NCBI RefSeq assembly: GCF_007747795.1
Contig: NZ_CP036275.1
Span: 3,402,001-3,466,000, forward strand
Reading direction: 5' to 3'
DNA from: Maioricimonas rarisocia
GTDB lineage: Bacteria; Planctomycetota; Planctomycetia; Planctomycetales; Planctomycetaceae
DNA: 64,000 nt
The position numbers were made by a program, and so were the translations under genes. Shown here piece after piece: positions 53,310 to 64,000 of this stretch. The number at the start of each line of letters is the position of its first letter. The first letter of the stretch is position 1. The notes under the pieces were generated by a model, which was not told the origin of the DNA, did not search any database, and saw only the letters and a list, made by a program, of their open reading frames with translations.

Positions 53310-53969
53310 TCAGCGACTGACGGTCGCCACTTCGGGAAGCCCTGCGGCCGGCTCGAGGCCGCGCGACTCGTCAGCCCGCTCAATGGCGCGCACGCCCAGC
53401 GGGCTGAACAGAATTGCCGAAAACACCCCGGTCGAAACCAGGAAGTTGCGGTAGAACGGCAGAGCCGAGATGAAGCAGTCGACCAGACCGGCCAGCGTCT
53501 GCGGGTATCGCGAGACATCCGGCAGGGCCCAGATCGCGAAATTCGTCAGCACGAAGAATGCGAGCGAGCCGCCCACGCCGCAGCCGGCTACCCGCAGCCA
53601 CGACACCTTCGACCGCAGCGGCATGCCGCACAGCACGACCAGAGCAAAGCCGAGGTAGACGAAGATCTGACTGCGGTAGAAGGCCATCTCGGCTCCGGCA
53701 GCCACGCCCGAGTGCATGCTGACCAGAGCGAAAATGCCGAGGTCACCCAGCAGCCACGCCAGCACCGGCAGGCCGAAGGCCCATTTGCGATCCTGGAAGT
53801 AGGCGGCACCGAACAGGCAGATCGCCGGTACAGGCGAGAAGTTCCACGGATAGACGGTGGTCTCGGGATCAATGCTCATCCCGAACTGCATGAGGATGTA
53901 CGGCAGCAGCTTGACCACGACCGCGTAGATAAACAGAGTGGCCAGAAACGCCGTCCGGGGGCGGTACAT
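53310..53969 (-). CDS. DUF6580-type membrane protein, possible ECF S-component
   Basis: A 219-residue membrane protein with about six helices and a compact N-terminus (MYRPRTAFLATLFIYAVVVK). The segment YPWNFSPVPAICLFGAAYFQDRKWAFGLPVLAWLLGDLGI is the block conserved in DUF6580 proteins, described as putative transport (ECF substrate-specificity-like) proteins. ATG 53969 has AGGAG upstream. It lies third in the operon headed by a cobalamin riboswitch, between a CxxC lipoprotein and a BtuF-like protein, so cobalamin or a precursor is a reasonable guess for its substrate. No ATPase or EcfT gene is nearby. Confidence 0.75.
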   Translation of the reverse strand: MYRPRTAFLATLFIYAVVVKLLPYILMQFGMSIDPETTVYPWNFSPVPAICLFGAAYFQDRKWAFGLPVLAWLLGDLGIFALVSMHSGVAAGAEMAFYRSQIFVYLGFALVVLCGMPLRSKVSWLRVAGCGVGGSLAFFVLTNFAIWALPDVSRYPQTLAGLVDCFISALPFYRNFLVSTGVFSAILFSPLGVRAIERADESRGLEPAAGLPEVATVSR

Positions 53970-54090
53970 TGTGAGATCTCCTGTGAGTTCCGATCCGACA
54001 GTCGTCGGTGATCGGGGCGTCCCGTTGTTGGTAAATGTAACTGCAGGTAGGGGCGATCGATCCCCCGCTGCCTGCGGTGTTCATGTTCTG

Positions 54091-54441
54091 CTACGACGGC
54101 TCAGCAGCCGGTCCGCCGTCCTTGAGGGGCGTACCGCACTTCGGGCAGTTTCTCGACCGCGGGTCGCGTTGTAGCACATCCAGGGGGGGCGACGCATGCC
54201 AATGCTCGCAGTCCGGGCAGTACCGTGCCGGGACGAGCGTGCGCTGGCCGGTCTCCGGATGAGCGGCCGGCACGTCTCCGCCGACGGGCAGAGTCAGTGT
54301 CTCACGCGAAGCCGTATCGAAGTAGACCATCGTGGCGGGCGTCTCGTCCGCTTCTGACCGGTTTCGCGAACACCCGGTCAGCCCGAGCACACAGGGTGCG
54401 ATCGCGGCGAGCATGACGGTGCAGAATGTGTAGCGTGTCAT
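54091..54441 (-). CDS. Lipoprotein with a CxxC...CxxC zinc-ribbon-like domain
   Basis: A 116-residue lipoprotein. The signal peptide ends in a lipobox LTGC with Cys24 as the lipidated residue. The mature part carries two CxxC pairs, YCPDC (75-78) and NCPKC (99-102), which would make a small zinc ribbon. No family name is recognised. ATG 54441 follows GGGAG at 5 bases and lies 16 bases after the DUF1559 stop, so the two are coupled. As second gene of a B12-riboswitch operon it may be a periplasmic partner of the DUF1559 protein. Confidence 0.7.
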   Translation of the reverse strand: MTRYTFCTVMLAAIAPCVLGLTGCSRNRSEADETPATMVYFDTASRETLTLPVGGDVPAAHPETGQRTLVPARYCPDCEHWHASPPLDVLQRDPRSRNCPKCGTPLKDGGPAAEPS

Positions 54442-54457
54442 TGTTGCTCCCTGCGAT

Positions 54458-55348
54458 TCAGAACCGGTCATACCATTCGTCCTGCAGATCCGGGTCCGTC
54501 AGATTGTCCCCGACGTACCCCAGCCGCTCCTTCTCCATCCGGGCGATATCGCCGAATGCCGGTGCCTTCCAGCCCCGCCCCCTGGATTCCACATGCCCGT
54601 CCAGAAACGCCACATTGGCGGAGTCGCTGTGGCGGAAGTGGACCGTGGGGAAGTCATTGCTGGGGGGCTCGAGAATCCAGTTCTCCCGCAGTTCGCTGTC
54701 GGCACAGGTGAAGTCGACGCAGAACACACCCGCGCTGTCGGCGAACGCGATCGTCTGGGTGAGCTGCATGACGTCCGCCAGGCGACGCGTGGCCGGCTGT
54801 GTGCTGGGCACGGCCGCCCATGTCGGCGGCAGCCACTCGACACCGGACGAGCGGGACAGGTTGTGGCCGTTGAAGGCGAAACCGGTCGCGGGGCGACCGA
54901 AGCGGACCGTGTCCATCTGTCCCGGTCCGAAATTCGGGCACTGGAACGCCGGGTAGTTCGCTTCCATGTAGGGAGCGAGCGGGCCTTCGTGGAATGTCAG
55001 CTGCAGCTCGGGGTTCGGCTCGTCGTAGTCGACGATCCCGAACCAGAACTGCGCCGTCCCCTGACCGCCGGAGTACGTCGCCATGTAGTTCATCCGCTCG
55101 GTGTCTTCGATGACGTAGGGGACGAGGTGTTCGGCGTACGTGTCGGCGTAATTGTGCAGGGCGAGCGTGATCTGCTTGAGCCGGTTACGGCACTGCGTGC
55201 GACGGGCCGCTTCCCGCGCCTGCTGCACGGCGGGAAGAAGCAGGGCAATCAGGATCGCGATGATCGCGATCACGACGAGCAGTTCAATCAGTGTGAATCC
55301 GCGTCGGCGCGGACCGCTCCCGGCAAGGAGCTGAAGCATTCGGCGCAT
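54458..55348 (-). CDS. DUF1559 pseudopilin-like protein under riboswitch control
   Basis: A 296-residue DUF1559 (SBP_bac_10) protein. The type IV pilin-like N-terminus [20 protein letters not shown] has the prepilin peptidase site (G/FTLIE) and is followed by [19 protein letters not shown], the DUF1559 signature. The C-terminus has the H-x(9)-DG block ([16 protein letters not shown]). Hundreds of such proteins occur per planctomycete genome, with unknown roles. The start is ATG 55348, with AGGA 6 bases upstream. It is first gene after the cobalamin riboswitch at 55568-55765, linking one DUF1559 protein to B12. Confidence 0.88.
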   Translation of the reverse strand: MRRMLQLLAGSGPRRRGFTLIELLVVIAIIAILIALLLPAVQQAREAARRTQCRNRLKQITLALHNYADTYAEHLVPYVIEDTERMNYMATYSGGQGTAQFWFGIVDYDEPNPELQLTFHEGPLAPYMEANYPAFQCPNFGPGQMDTVRFGRPATGFAFNGHNLSRSSGVEWLPPTWAAVPSTQPATRRLADVMQLTQTIAFADSAGVFCVDFTCADSELRENWILEPPSNDFPTVHFRHSDSANVAFLDGHVESRGRGWKAPAFGDIARMEKERLGYVGDNLTDPDLQDEWYDRF

Positions 55349-55420
55349 GACCAATCCTCGTTGTCATGGACTCCCTCCCGTCATGCGGGAGATCCGACAG
55401 CCGTGCGGAAGACAGCATGC

Positions 55421-55459
55421 ACCACCAGAACGCGGGGGATATCCCGGTCTTCTGGCGGT
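55421..55459 (-). promoter_or_regulatory. Leader hairpin between riboswitch and DUF1559 gene
   Basis: ACCGCCAGAA and TTCTGGTGGT (reading the minus strand) pair over 10 bases with one G-U, enclosing a GGGATATCCC palindrome. A second hairpin (CTCCCG/CGGGAG, 55375-55391) lies nearer the start codon. Neither has a T-tract, so the riboswitch may act on translation or through an undetected structure. Confidence 0.4.
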
Positions 55460-55567
55460 CGGCAAAGCATCGGTGCGGCTGCCCGAGTTCGTTCTCAGGG
55501 CACGCCGGCACGGTCGCTCAGCGGCGCAGCTCTTTTCCACGAAAGGCCGTCGGTGGTGCGAAGCCTG

Positions 55568-55765
55568 GGCAGGTCTTCTGGCTCTCGGATCGTTCTACTT
55601 GCTGCGCCTTCCCGCACCGAACACCCCGCAGGGCTTCTGGCAGTGGCATGCTGCAGCGTTCGTCCCCGATTACAGCGGCGGGACCGCGACGGACTTTCAC
55701 CGTCTTCCCTATTCTTCCCTGCACCCCAAGTGGAGGGACACCCAACTTCAGGCGGCATGCTATCG
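55568..55765 (-). promoter_or_regulatory. Cobalamin (adenosylcobalamin-type) riboswitch
   Basis: Read on the minus strand, conserved blocks appear in the right order: AATAGGGAAGACGGTG, AAGTCCGTCGCGGTCCC, GCCGCTGTAATCGGGGA, GCCACTGCC, GGGAAGGCGCAGCAA, and the B12 box GAGCCAGAAGACCTGCC (about 55568-55584). Together these form the P3-P6 core and the closing B12 box of the class-I cobalamin riboswitch. It heads the leader of the DUF1559 operon, about 215 bases before the first start codon. High B12 should switch the operon off. Ends are approximate. Confidence 0.9.
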
Positions 55766-55893
55766 CAGTTCGATGGCCTGTCAACGTCCGGCCCCGTTTC
55801 CCTCAGCCAACCAAGCGATCTCCTTGCTGCCGGCAACTTGCCAGCCTCGATAGCAACCGCTAACCTGCCTGCGGCTTGTGGATTTGAGGAATC

Positions 55894-57165
55894 ATGGTCG
55901 AAGCGCTTCAGGATCCCAACCGGATCGTCATCACCGGTGTGGGGCTCACTGCCCCGAACGGCAACTCTCTGCAGGAGTTCCGTACCGCCCTGCTGGAAGG
56001 TCGGTCCGGCGTCGTTCCGTTCGAAACGCGGTACATGCCTCCCGTGCTGGCGGGTGTCTGCGATTTCGACGAGTTCCGGTATCAGAAACGGAAAGAGCGG
56101 CGGCGCGGCACCCGCGCTGGCTCGATCTCCATCTATTGCGCCAACGAGGCGGTCGCCGACTCCGGCCTGGACTGGGAAAACGTCCGCAGGGACCGCGTCG
56201 GTGTCTACCTCGGGACAACCGAGCACGGAAACGTCGAGACCGAAAGCGAGATCTACGAGATCAAGCAGTTCGACTACGACACCTCCTGCTGGTCGCATCA
56301 CCACAATCCGCGAACTGTCGCCAACAACCCGGCCGGCGAAGTCACGCTGAACATGAAGATTACCGGCCCGCACCTGACGGTCGGCGCCGCCTGTGCCGCG
56401 GGAAATGCCGGCTTCATCCAGGCGGTCCAGATGCTTCGCCTCCGCGAGGTGGACATTGCCGTCGCGGGCGGGATTTCCGAGAGCATTCACACCTTCGGCA
56501 TCTTTGCCGGTTTCCGCAGCCAGGGAGCCCTGGCTCACCACGAGGATCCGGCGAAGGCGTCGCGACCATTCGACGTGGACCGGAACGGCATCGTCGTGGC
56601 CGAGGGAGGCGGCATCTGCACGCTCGAGCGGCTGCCGGATGCTCTCGCCCGTGGTGCTAAGATCTACGCCGAAGTCGTCGGCTACGCGATGAACTCCGAC
56701 GCCCGCGATTTCGTGCTGCCCGATTCGAACCGGCAGGCCGAATGCATCCGCCTTGCTCTCGACCGAGCTGGCCTGAGTGCTGAGGATATCGACCTGGTCA
56801 GCAGTCACGCGACGGCGACCGAGCAGGGAGATATCGAAGAGTGCCGGGCCCTGCGGGAAGTGTTCGGTGATCGCCCCTCACTGGCGATCAACAACACAAA
56901 GAGTTTCATCGGTCACGCGATGGGGGCGGCCGGAGCGGTCGAACTGCTCGGTAACGTGCCTGCCTTTGAGGACCAAACGGCCCACGCTACAATCAATCTC
57001 GATCAGCAGGATTCCCGCTGCGAATTGCGGCAGATCGTCGCAAATTCCCCACGTCGGATGGAACGGGTGGAGCACATCCTCAATAATTCCTTCGGCATGC
57101 TCGGGATCAATTCGGTGCTGATCGTCCGAAAGTTCCCTGCCGAGCACGGTGGACGCTACGAATGA
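55894..57165 (+). CDS. Beta-ketoacyl-ACP synthase II-like (FabF-type) condensing enzyme
   Basis: A 423-residue KAS II-type enzyme. The active-site Cys167 is in VGAACAAGNAG, with His305 (SSHATATEQGD), Lys336 (NNTKSFIGH) and His341 completing the Cys-His-His-Lys set. It should catalyse decarboxylative condensation of malonyl-ACP onto an acyl-ACP. It differs from housekeeping FabF in ITGVGLTAPNGNS and in GTTEHGNVETESE around the substrate tunnel. ATG 55894 follows GAGG. An ACP gene and two CrtI-like flavoproteins follow on the same strand, so it likely belongs to a specialised lipid or polyene pathway. Confidence 0.88.
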   Translation: MVEALQDPNRIVITGVGLTAPNGNSLQEFRTALLEGRSGVVPFETRYMPPVLAGVCDFDEFRYQKRKERRRGTRAGSISIYCANEAVADSGLDWENVRRDRVGVYLGTTEHGNVETESEIYEIKQFDYDTSCWSHHHNPRTVANNPAGEVTLNMKITGPHLTVGAACAAGNAGFIQAVQMLRLREVDIAVAGGISESIHTFGIFAGFRSQGALAHHEDPAKASRPFDVDRNGIVVAEGGGICTLERLPDALARGAKIYAEVVGYAMNSDARDFVLPDSNRQAECIRLALDRAGLSAEDIDLVSSHATATEQGDIEECRALREVFGDRPSLAINNTKSFIGHAMGAAGAVELLGNVPAFEDQTAHATINLDQQDSRCELRQIVANSPRRMERVEHILNNSFGMLGINSVLIVRKFPAEHGGRYE

Positions 57166-57294
57166 GTGTCCGCCCGGCCTGCGGATGATGTCTCCCGTTG
57201 CGATGCAGTCGGAAGTTCGCGATGCCCCGCGCCCGACCGCAACCCGACGGGATCACTGTTTTGAAGGACATGAAGACAACCCCGGAGACATTGG

Positions 57295-57558
57295 ATGGCA
57301 CCCGCTGACATTCGCCAGGTCGTTCTCGATATCCTCGAACGGATTGCTCCCGACGAGGATCTGTCCAGCCTGGATGACAGCGTACCGTTTCGCGAACAGA
57401 TGGAACTGGACAGCATGGACTTCCTCGACATCGTCATGGAACTCCGCAAGCAGTACCGCATCCAGATTCCCGAATCGGATTACGAACACCTGGTGACGAT
57501 GGAAAGCACCGTCGCGTACCTCACGCCCTTGCTCAAGGACGCGCCGGCACCGGCGTGA
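57295..57558 (+). CDS. Acyl carrier protein
   Basis: An 87-residue ACP with the phosphopantetheine-accepting Ser40 in ELDSMDFLDIV. Acidic helices and the pattern I-P-E-S-D-Y-E-H-L (helix III) are present. The motif is DSMD rather than the DSLD of housekeeping AcpP, as is often the case for dedicated ACPs in secondary pathways. ATG 57295 follows GGAGACATTGG. It lies 129 bases after the KAS gene and before two flavoprotein genes, and probably carries the acyl chain between them. Confidence 0.9.
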   Translation: MAPADIRQVVLDILERIAPDEDLSSLDDSVPFREQMELDSMDFLDIVMELRKQYRIQIPESDYEHLVTMESTVAYLTPLLKDAPAPA

Positions 57559-57740
57559 CTCGCGCGTTTTCGTCTCCGTTCTCTCACATCCTGTCTCCAG
57601 AGAATCTGTTCACGTCAGCCGGCCTGCGGCGTCGCAGACGCTCCCATTCCAGTCGCTGGAACGGCTGACGTGCCGATTCGAACGCGCCGGGACTCCTTCC
57701 CCCGGGGCAGACACGGACTTTCTCGACGTGGTTCCCTGTC

Positions 57741-59123
57741 GTGCGCTATCACACCGTCATCATCGGTGCGGGGATGTCCGGGCTGGCCGCCGGGATCCGG
57801 CTGGCCTACTACGAAAAGCCGGTCTGCATCCTCGAACGTCACACGACGATCGGAGGACTCAACTCCTTCTACCGCCTCCGGGACCGTAATTACGACGTCG
57901 GCCTGCACGCCGTCACGAACTACGCTCCACCCGGCACACGCAAAGGCCCGCTGGCGAAACTCCTCAAGCAGTTGCGGCTGCGGTGGGACGACTTCGGCCT
58001 CGCGCCTCAATGCGGCTCGTCGGTCGTCTTTCCCGGGCACCGGATCGCCTTCGACAACGACTTCGAGCGCTTCTGCGACAACGTCTGCGACGAGTTCCCG
58101 CAGCAGGCGGACGGCTTCCGCCGGCTCGTCGCGACGATCGAGGAATTTGACGAGCTGAATCTCGAGCAGGAGCCGCAGTCCGCCCGGACTGTCCTCGCCG
58201 AGCACGTTTCCGACCCGCTGCTGATCGACATGCTGCTCTGTCCGCTGATGTTCTACGGTTCGGCGATTCCGCAGGACATGGACTTCAGCCAGTTCTGCAT
58301 CATGTTCAAGTCGGTCTTCGTGCAGGGCTTCGGCCGGCCCTTCAAAGGCGTGCGGCAGATCCTCAAGACGCTTGTCCGGCACTACAAAGAGCTGGGGGGC
58401 GAGCTGAAGCTGCGGCACGGCGTCCGGGAAATCCGCGCCGAGAACGGTCGAGCGGTCGGTGTTGTGCTCGACGATGGGCAGGAAATCGAAGCCGAGAACG
58501 TACTCTCCTCGGCCGGCCATGCCGAGACGTGTCGATTGACCGGCCAGGCTCCTCCTCCTGCACCGGTCGCGGCGGGCGAACTTTCGTTCAATGAGGCGAT
58601 TTTCGTCCTCGACCGTCAGCCGACGGATCTGGGCCACGACGAGACGATCATTTTCTACAACAATCGGGAGGAGTTCGAGTACGCCAGTCCCGAAGATCCC
58701 TGCGATGTCCGCAGCGGGATCATCTGCTCGCCCAACAACTTCCGTTACGACGACGACGCGCAGCTCGAGGATGGGTACATCCGGATTACCGCTCTGGCGA
58801 ACCCGGATTACTGGATGAACCTTCCCGATGACGAGTATTACCCGGCCAAGGAGGAGTGGTGTGGCCGAATGCTGCAGTCGGCCCTGAACCACATTCCCGA
58901 CATCCGCCCTCACGTTGTCGATACCGACGTCTTCACCCCACGGACCATCCGGAAATTCACCGGGCACGACCGGGGGGCCGTCTACGGAGCACCGACGAAG
59001 ATTCTCACCGGCGAAACCCACGTGGACGGGCTGTACCTGTGCGGCACCGACCAGGGCTTTCTGGGAATCATCGGCTCGATGCTCTCGGGAATCACGATGG
59101 CCAACAACCACCTGCTCCGGTGA
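57741..59123 (+). CDS. FAD-dependent phytoene-desaturase-like oxidoreductase (first of two)
   Basis: A 460-residue flavoprotein of the CrtI/phytoene-desaturase/amine-oxidase superfamily. The N-terminal FAD fold is VIIGAGMSGLAAGIRLA (residues 6-22), followed by LERHTTIGGLNSF. The C-terminal FAD-closing block reads VDGLYLCGTDQGFLGIIGSMLSGI. Members desaturate, isomerise or saturate polyenes and fatty chains, but the substrate is not known here. GTG 57741 is the start. It lies 182 bases after the ACP gene, with a second flavoprotein after it. Confidence 0.88.
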   Translation: MRYHTVIIGAGMSGLAAGIRLAYYEKPVCILERHTTIGGLNSFYRLRDRNYDVGLHAVTNYAPPGTRKGPLAKLLKQLRLRWDDFGLAPQCGSSVVFPGHRIAFDNDFERFCDNVCDEFPQQADGFRRLVATIEEFDELNLEQEPQSARTVLAEHVSDPLLIDMLLCPLMFYGSAIPQDMDFSQFCIMFKSVFVQGFGRPFKGVRQILKTLVRHYKELGGELKLRHGVREIRAENGRAVGVVLDDGQEIEAENVLSSAGHAETCRLTGQAPPPAPVAAGELSFNEAIFVLDRQPTDLGHDETIIFYNNREEFEYASPEDPCDVRSGIICSPNNFRYDDDAQLEDGYIRITALANPDYWMNLPDDEYYPAKEEWCGRMLQSALNHIPDIRPHVVDTDVFTPRTIRKFTGHDRGAVYGAPTKILTGETHVDGLYLCGTDQGFLGIIGSMLSGITMANNHLLR

Positions 59124-59379
59124 CTGGCATTTCCGGTCCAGTGGCCTAAACTGCCTCAGTTGAGAATTGGTGCATTCGGGAGCGGGTTTTTCCTGTCGCG
59201 AACCATCGTCGGGCGGTCCCGTATGATGCGAGACTGGTGAGCGATGCTTCGGCGACGCCACTCCCGCCGCCGCACGTCAACGAGACACCGGCACGACTGC
59301 CGACTTCATCGACTGCCGCGTGCCGGGACTTCGAACCGGGTTGAGCGGGCACGAACGCCGTAGCCCTGGATAAGGACAC

Positions 59380-60807
<1,428 letters not shown>

Positions 60808-60937
60808 GCCGGCACACGCTGATCTTCATGGTGGATCGCCCGCAGGCTTGCGATGCGCCGGTGCTTCCCGCGAGACTCGTCGTCATCGGCCCCGTTCGAT
60901 GACATCCTTCCTCGCGCCTCAACCGGGATGCACCGTC

Positions 60938-62362
60938 ATGAGATCGACTCCCCTGCGCATTGCTCTGTCTCTTCTCATTGCCGCTGCGGTTCTCTCTGCT
61001 GGCATCGCGCACGCCGAGCGTCCCAACATTGTGGTCATCCTTGCCGACGATATGGGGTACGGTGACCCCGGCTGCTACAACGCCGAGTCGAAATGCCCCA
61101 CGCCGCACATCGACCGGCTGGCCAGCCAGGGGATGCGGTTTACGGATGCTCACACGGCCGGTTCGGTTTGCGTCCCTTCCCGCTACGGCCTGCTGACCGG
61201 ACGGTATCCGTTCCGGACGAAGCTCGACTGGCGACGCAATGGCGTCATCGAGAAAGGCCGTACGACCGTCGCGTCACTGCTGCAGGAGAACGGCTACGCG
61301 ACCGCGATGGTCGGCAAATGGCACCTCGGCTTTGACGGCGGACCCGACTACGACTGGTCGCAGCCGATGCGGGGCGGGCCGGTCCATCGCGGCTTCGCGA
61401 CGTACTTCGGCATGCCGGCTTCGCTCGACATTCCGCCGTACTACTACATCCGCGGTCGTCAGCCGGTGTACCCGCCCACCGAAACGATCGAGGCCAGCGC
61501 GACCGAAGGCTGGTCCCCGATTCAGGGAGCGTTCTGGCGGGAAGGGAAGGTCGCACCTGATTTCCGTCACGACGAGGTCCTCGACCGATTCGCCAGCGAA
61601 GCGGTGAAAGTGGTCGAGCAGCGCGCAGCCGGGGAGCAGCCGTTCTTTCTTTACCTTGCACTGACGGCACCGCATACGCCGTGGCTGCCGGCGGAAGAGT
61701 TTCGCGGCAAGGGAGCGGCCGGCCTGTACAGTGAGTTCGTCGCCCATGTGGATGACGTCGTCGGCCGCGTGCTGAGGGCGCTGGAAGATTCGGGAGCCGC
61801 CGACGAAACGCTGGTTCTTTTCGCCAGCGACAACGGCCCGGTCTGGTATGACGAAGACGAAGAGCGGTTCGGCCACGAGTCGGTCGGTCCGCTGCGCGGC
61901 ATGAAGGGAGACGCCTGGGACGGCGGCCACCGCGTGCCATTTGTGGTCCGCTGGCCGGGGCACGTCGAAGCGGGCAGCACCAGCGACGCACTTGTCGGCT
62001 TTGTCGACCTGTTCGCAACGGTGGCGGACATCGTCGATGCCGACGTTCCCGCCGATGCTGCGGAGGACAGCGTGAGCTTTCATTCGGTCCTCCAGGGGGA
62101 AGCGTCGGTCGGTCGGCAAACCATGGTGCAGCACCACTCAGGGACCGTGCTGCGGGACGGAAAGTGGAAGCTGATCAACCATCTCGGTTCGGGGGGCTTC
62201 AGCAAACCGCGACGCGAACAGCCCCAGCCGGGCGGCCCGCAGGGTCAGCTGTACAACCTGGCGGCTGATCCGGGGGAACAGAACAACCTCTGGCAGTCGG
62301 AGCCGGAGCGGGTGAAGCGAATGCTGGCCGAGCTGAAGGCGATTCGAGCGGGCGAACGTTGA
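60938..62362 (+). CDS. Sulfatase, arylsulfatase-like
   Basis: A 474-residue exported sulfatase with a signal peptide (MRSTPLRIALSLLIAAAVLS, cleavage near IAHA-E). The metal-binding Asp-Asp is in ILADDMGYGD. The formylglycine motif CVPSR has Cys78 in VCVPSRYGLLTG. Other sulfatase blocks are MVGKWHLG, FLYLALTAPHTPW, FASDNGP and WDGGHRVPFVVRWPG. The likely substrate is a sulfated polysaccharide; specificity cannot be read. The N-terminus starts at ATG 60938, the frame being open upstream without a signal peptide. Its formylglycine-generating enzyme is not in the window. The next gene but for a gap is another sulfatase. Confidence 0.93.
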   Translation: MRSTPLRIALSLLIAAAVLSAGIAHAERPNIVVILADDMGYGDPGCYNAESKCPTPHIDRLASQGMRFTDAHTAGSVCVPSRYGLLTGRYPFRTKLDWRRNGVIEKGRTTVASLLQENGYATAMVGKWHLGFDGGPDYDWSQPMRGGPVHRGFATYFGMPASLDIPPYYYIRGRQPVYPPTETIEASATEGWSPIQGAFWREGKVAPDFRHDEVLDRFASEAVKVVEQRAAGEQPFFLYLALTAPHTPWLPAEEFRGKGAAGLYSEFVAHVDDVVGRVLRALEDSGAADETLVLFASDNGPVWYDEDEERFGHESVGPLRGMKGDAWDGGHRVPFVVRWPGHVEAGSTSDALVGFVDLFATVADIVDADVPADAAEDSVSFHSVLQGEASVGRQTMVQHHSGTVLRDGKWKLINHLGSGGFSKPRREQPQPGGPQGQLYNLAADPGEQNNLWQSEPERVKRMLAELKAIRAGER

Positions 62363-62897
62363 ACGCCGTCACCAGTGCCCGCCCGTGTGCCCCTGGCTCG
62401 GCGAGTGCTGAGCGTGTGGCGATTGGGATGGCCGGGGCAGGAGCAGGATGCGATGCCGCGGATGCTTCCGGAAGTGAGATTGTCCCGATCGGCAGGGCCG
62501 GCCGTCGAATTCGGAGGAGCATGTAGGGTGTGTCACGGCATCGCCCTGGGAGGTGTCCCATCTGCGGCGACCTCCGCGCCCCCTTCCGCCCGTGACGCAC
62601 CATCAGACCAGATCTGGCGTTCATTTAAGGACGGGAAGGTGCGTCGCCTGGGTCGACAGCACCCTGCATCTGAGCAGCTCACGCAGCCGACTCGCCGGGG
62701 CAACTCTGCGCGCCACCTATGTCGTGACCCAACTCACACCGCTCACGACTCAAGACTCACCTCTTCTCCTCCCCCGCTCGAATTCGCTCCTGCGATGCGG
62801 CATACTGCTTGAACAACCAAACCATCAGATTTCCGGCCGCCGCCCAGAGCGGCCCGCCGTGCTGGATGTCCCGAAACAGACGTTCGAGGAGACCTGG
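62363..62897. other. Intergenic stretch between two sulfatases
   Basis: Apart from the MITE-like repeat at 62523-62602, no gene, RNA signature or terminator was recognised. Arg/Ser-rich open frames on both strands look noncoding. Confidence 0.5.
62523..62602 (-). repeat. 80-bp MITE-like repeat, second copy
   Basis: It starts GTAGGGTGTGTCACGGCA and ends CCGTGACGCACCA. The ends match, in reverse complement, those of the element at 21232-21311 with zero mismatches over 18 and 13 bases, and the 49-base interval is the same length but a different sequence. Confidence 0.8.

Positions 62898-64000
<1,103 letters not shown>

Noticed and set aside
59321-59379. tRNA-like TTCGAACC sequence
   Set aside because: No acceptor stem, anticodon stem or D-loop can be built around it.

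Overview
The window reads as a chromosome segment of a planctomycete (Planctomycetota, most likely order Planctomycetales). The signs are two DUF1501 proteins, three formylglycine sulfatases, a DUF1559 pseudopilin-like protein, a PEP-CTERM protein, a protein with the planctomycete LEPR-XLL N-terminal signature, a PmoA-family (DUF6807) protein, high G+C, and short operons on both strands. No tRNA, rRNA, CRISPR array, prophage or plasmid origin was seen. Both window edges cut genes: a DUF1501 protein on the left and a sulfatase on the right.

1-12.1 kb is mostly housekeeping: an FHA-like protein, a DJ-1/PfpI protein, thiS-thiG with a readable sigma70-type promoter, a tandem universal stress protein, thyX, a ROK sugar kinase that lacks the usual zinc motif, mdh-bioA, and an exbD gene overlapping a membrane-anchored terpene-cyclase-like toroid protein. 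12.1-15.3 kb carries a LEPR-XLL protein with its own promoter and terminator, and a complete group IIC intron sits immediately after the terminator T-tract. 15.4-22.4 kb has a NosR-like flavoprotein/ferredoxin membrane protein, HrpA helicase, an 80-bp MITE-like repeat, a PEP-CTERM protein and a tiny conserved-looking ORF. 22.8-30.1 kb has a carbamoyltransferase/SxtJ/DUF5989 operon, a GT39-like membrane protein whose reading frame has absorbed a 21-bp repeat, an iduronate-sulfatase-like enzyme, a gamma-glutamylcyclotransferase-like protein and a YheT-type hydrolase. 30.2-43.2 kb is core metabolism and information processing: nadA, gltA, a PmoA-family protein, truD, pdxJ-pssA, ribE-rsmA, guaB, a secreted protein and the primary sigma factor.

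The three most notable regions follow. (a) 43.98-45.8 kb: a textbook leucine attenuator, with promoter, a 20-codon leader peptide containing 8 Leu, a pause hairpin, a 13-bp antiterminator and an intrinsic terminator, in front of leuA. (b) 52.35-55.77 kb: a cobalamin riboswitch heading an operon of a DUF1559 pseudopilin-like protein, a CxxC lipoprotein, a DUF6580 membrane protein and a BtuF-like binding protein, which suggests a planctomycete B12 acquisition system. (c) 55.9-60.8 kb: a ketosynthase, an acyl carrier protein and two CrtI/phytoene-desaturase-like flavoproteins, a gene set reminiscent of what has been proposed for unusual planctomycete lipids.

The rest of the right half holds a second DUF1501 protein, two small hypothetical proteins, a Gfo/Idh/MocA oxidoreductase, a DAACS symporter and two sulfatases. 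Two families of short repeats are scattered through intergenic DNA: GTGCCACGGCTC-type palindromes/tandems and GTAGGGTG-type MITE-like elements. Coordinates of RNA elements are read by eye and may be off by a few bases; starts were chosen by Shine-Dalgarno position and family alignment from memory.
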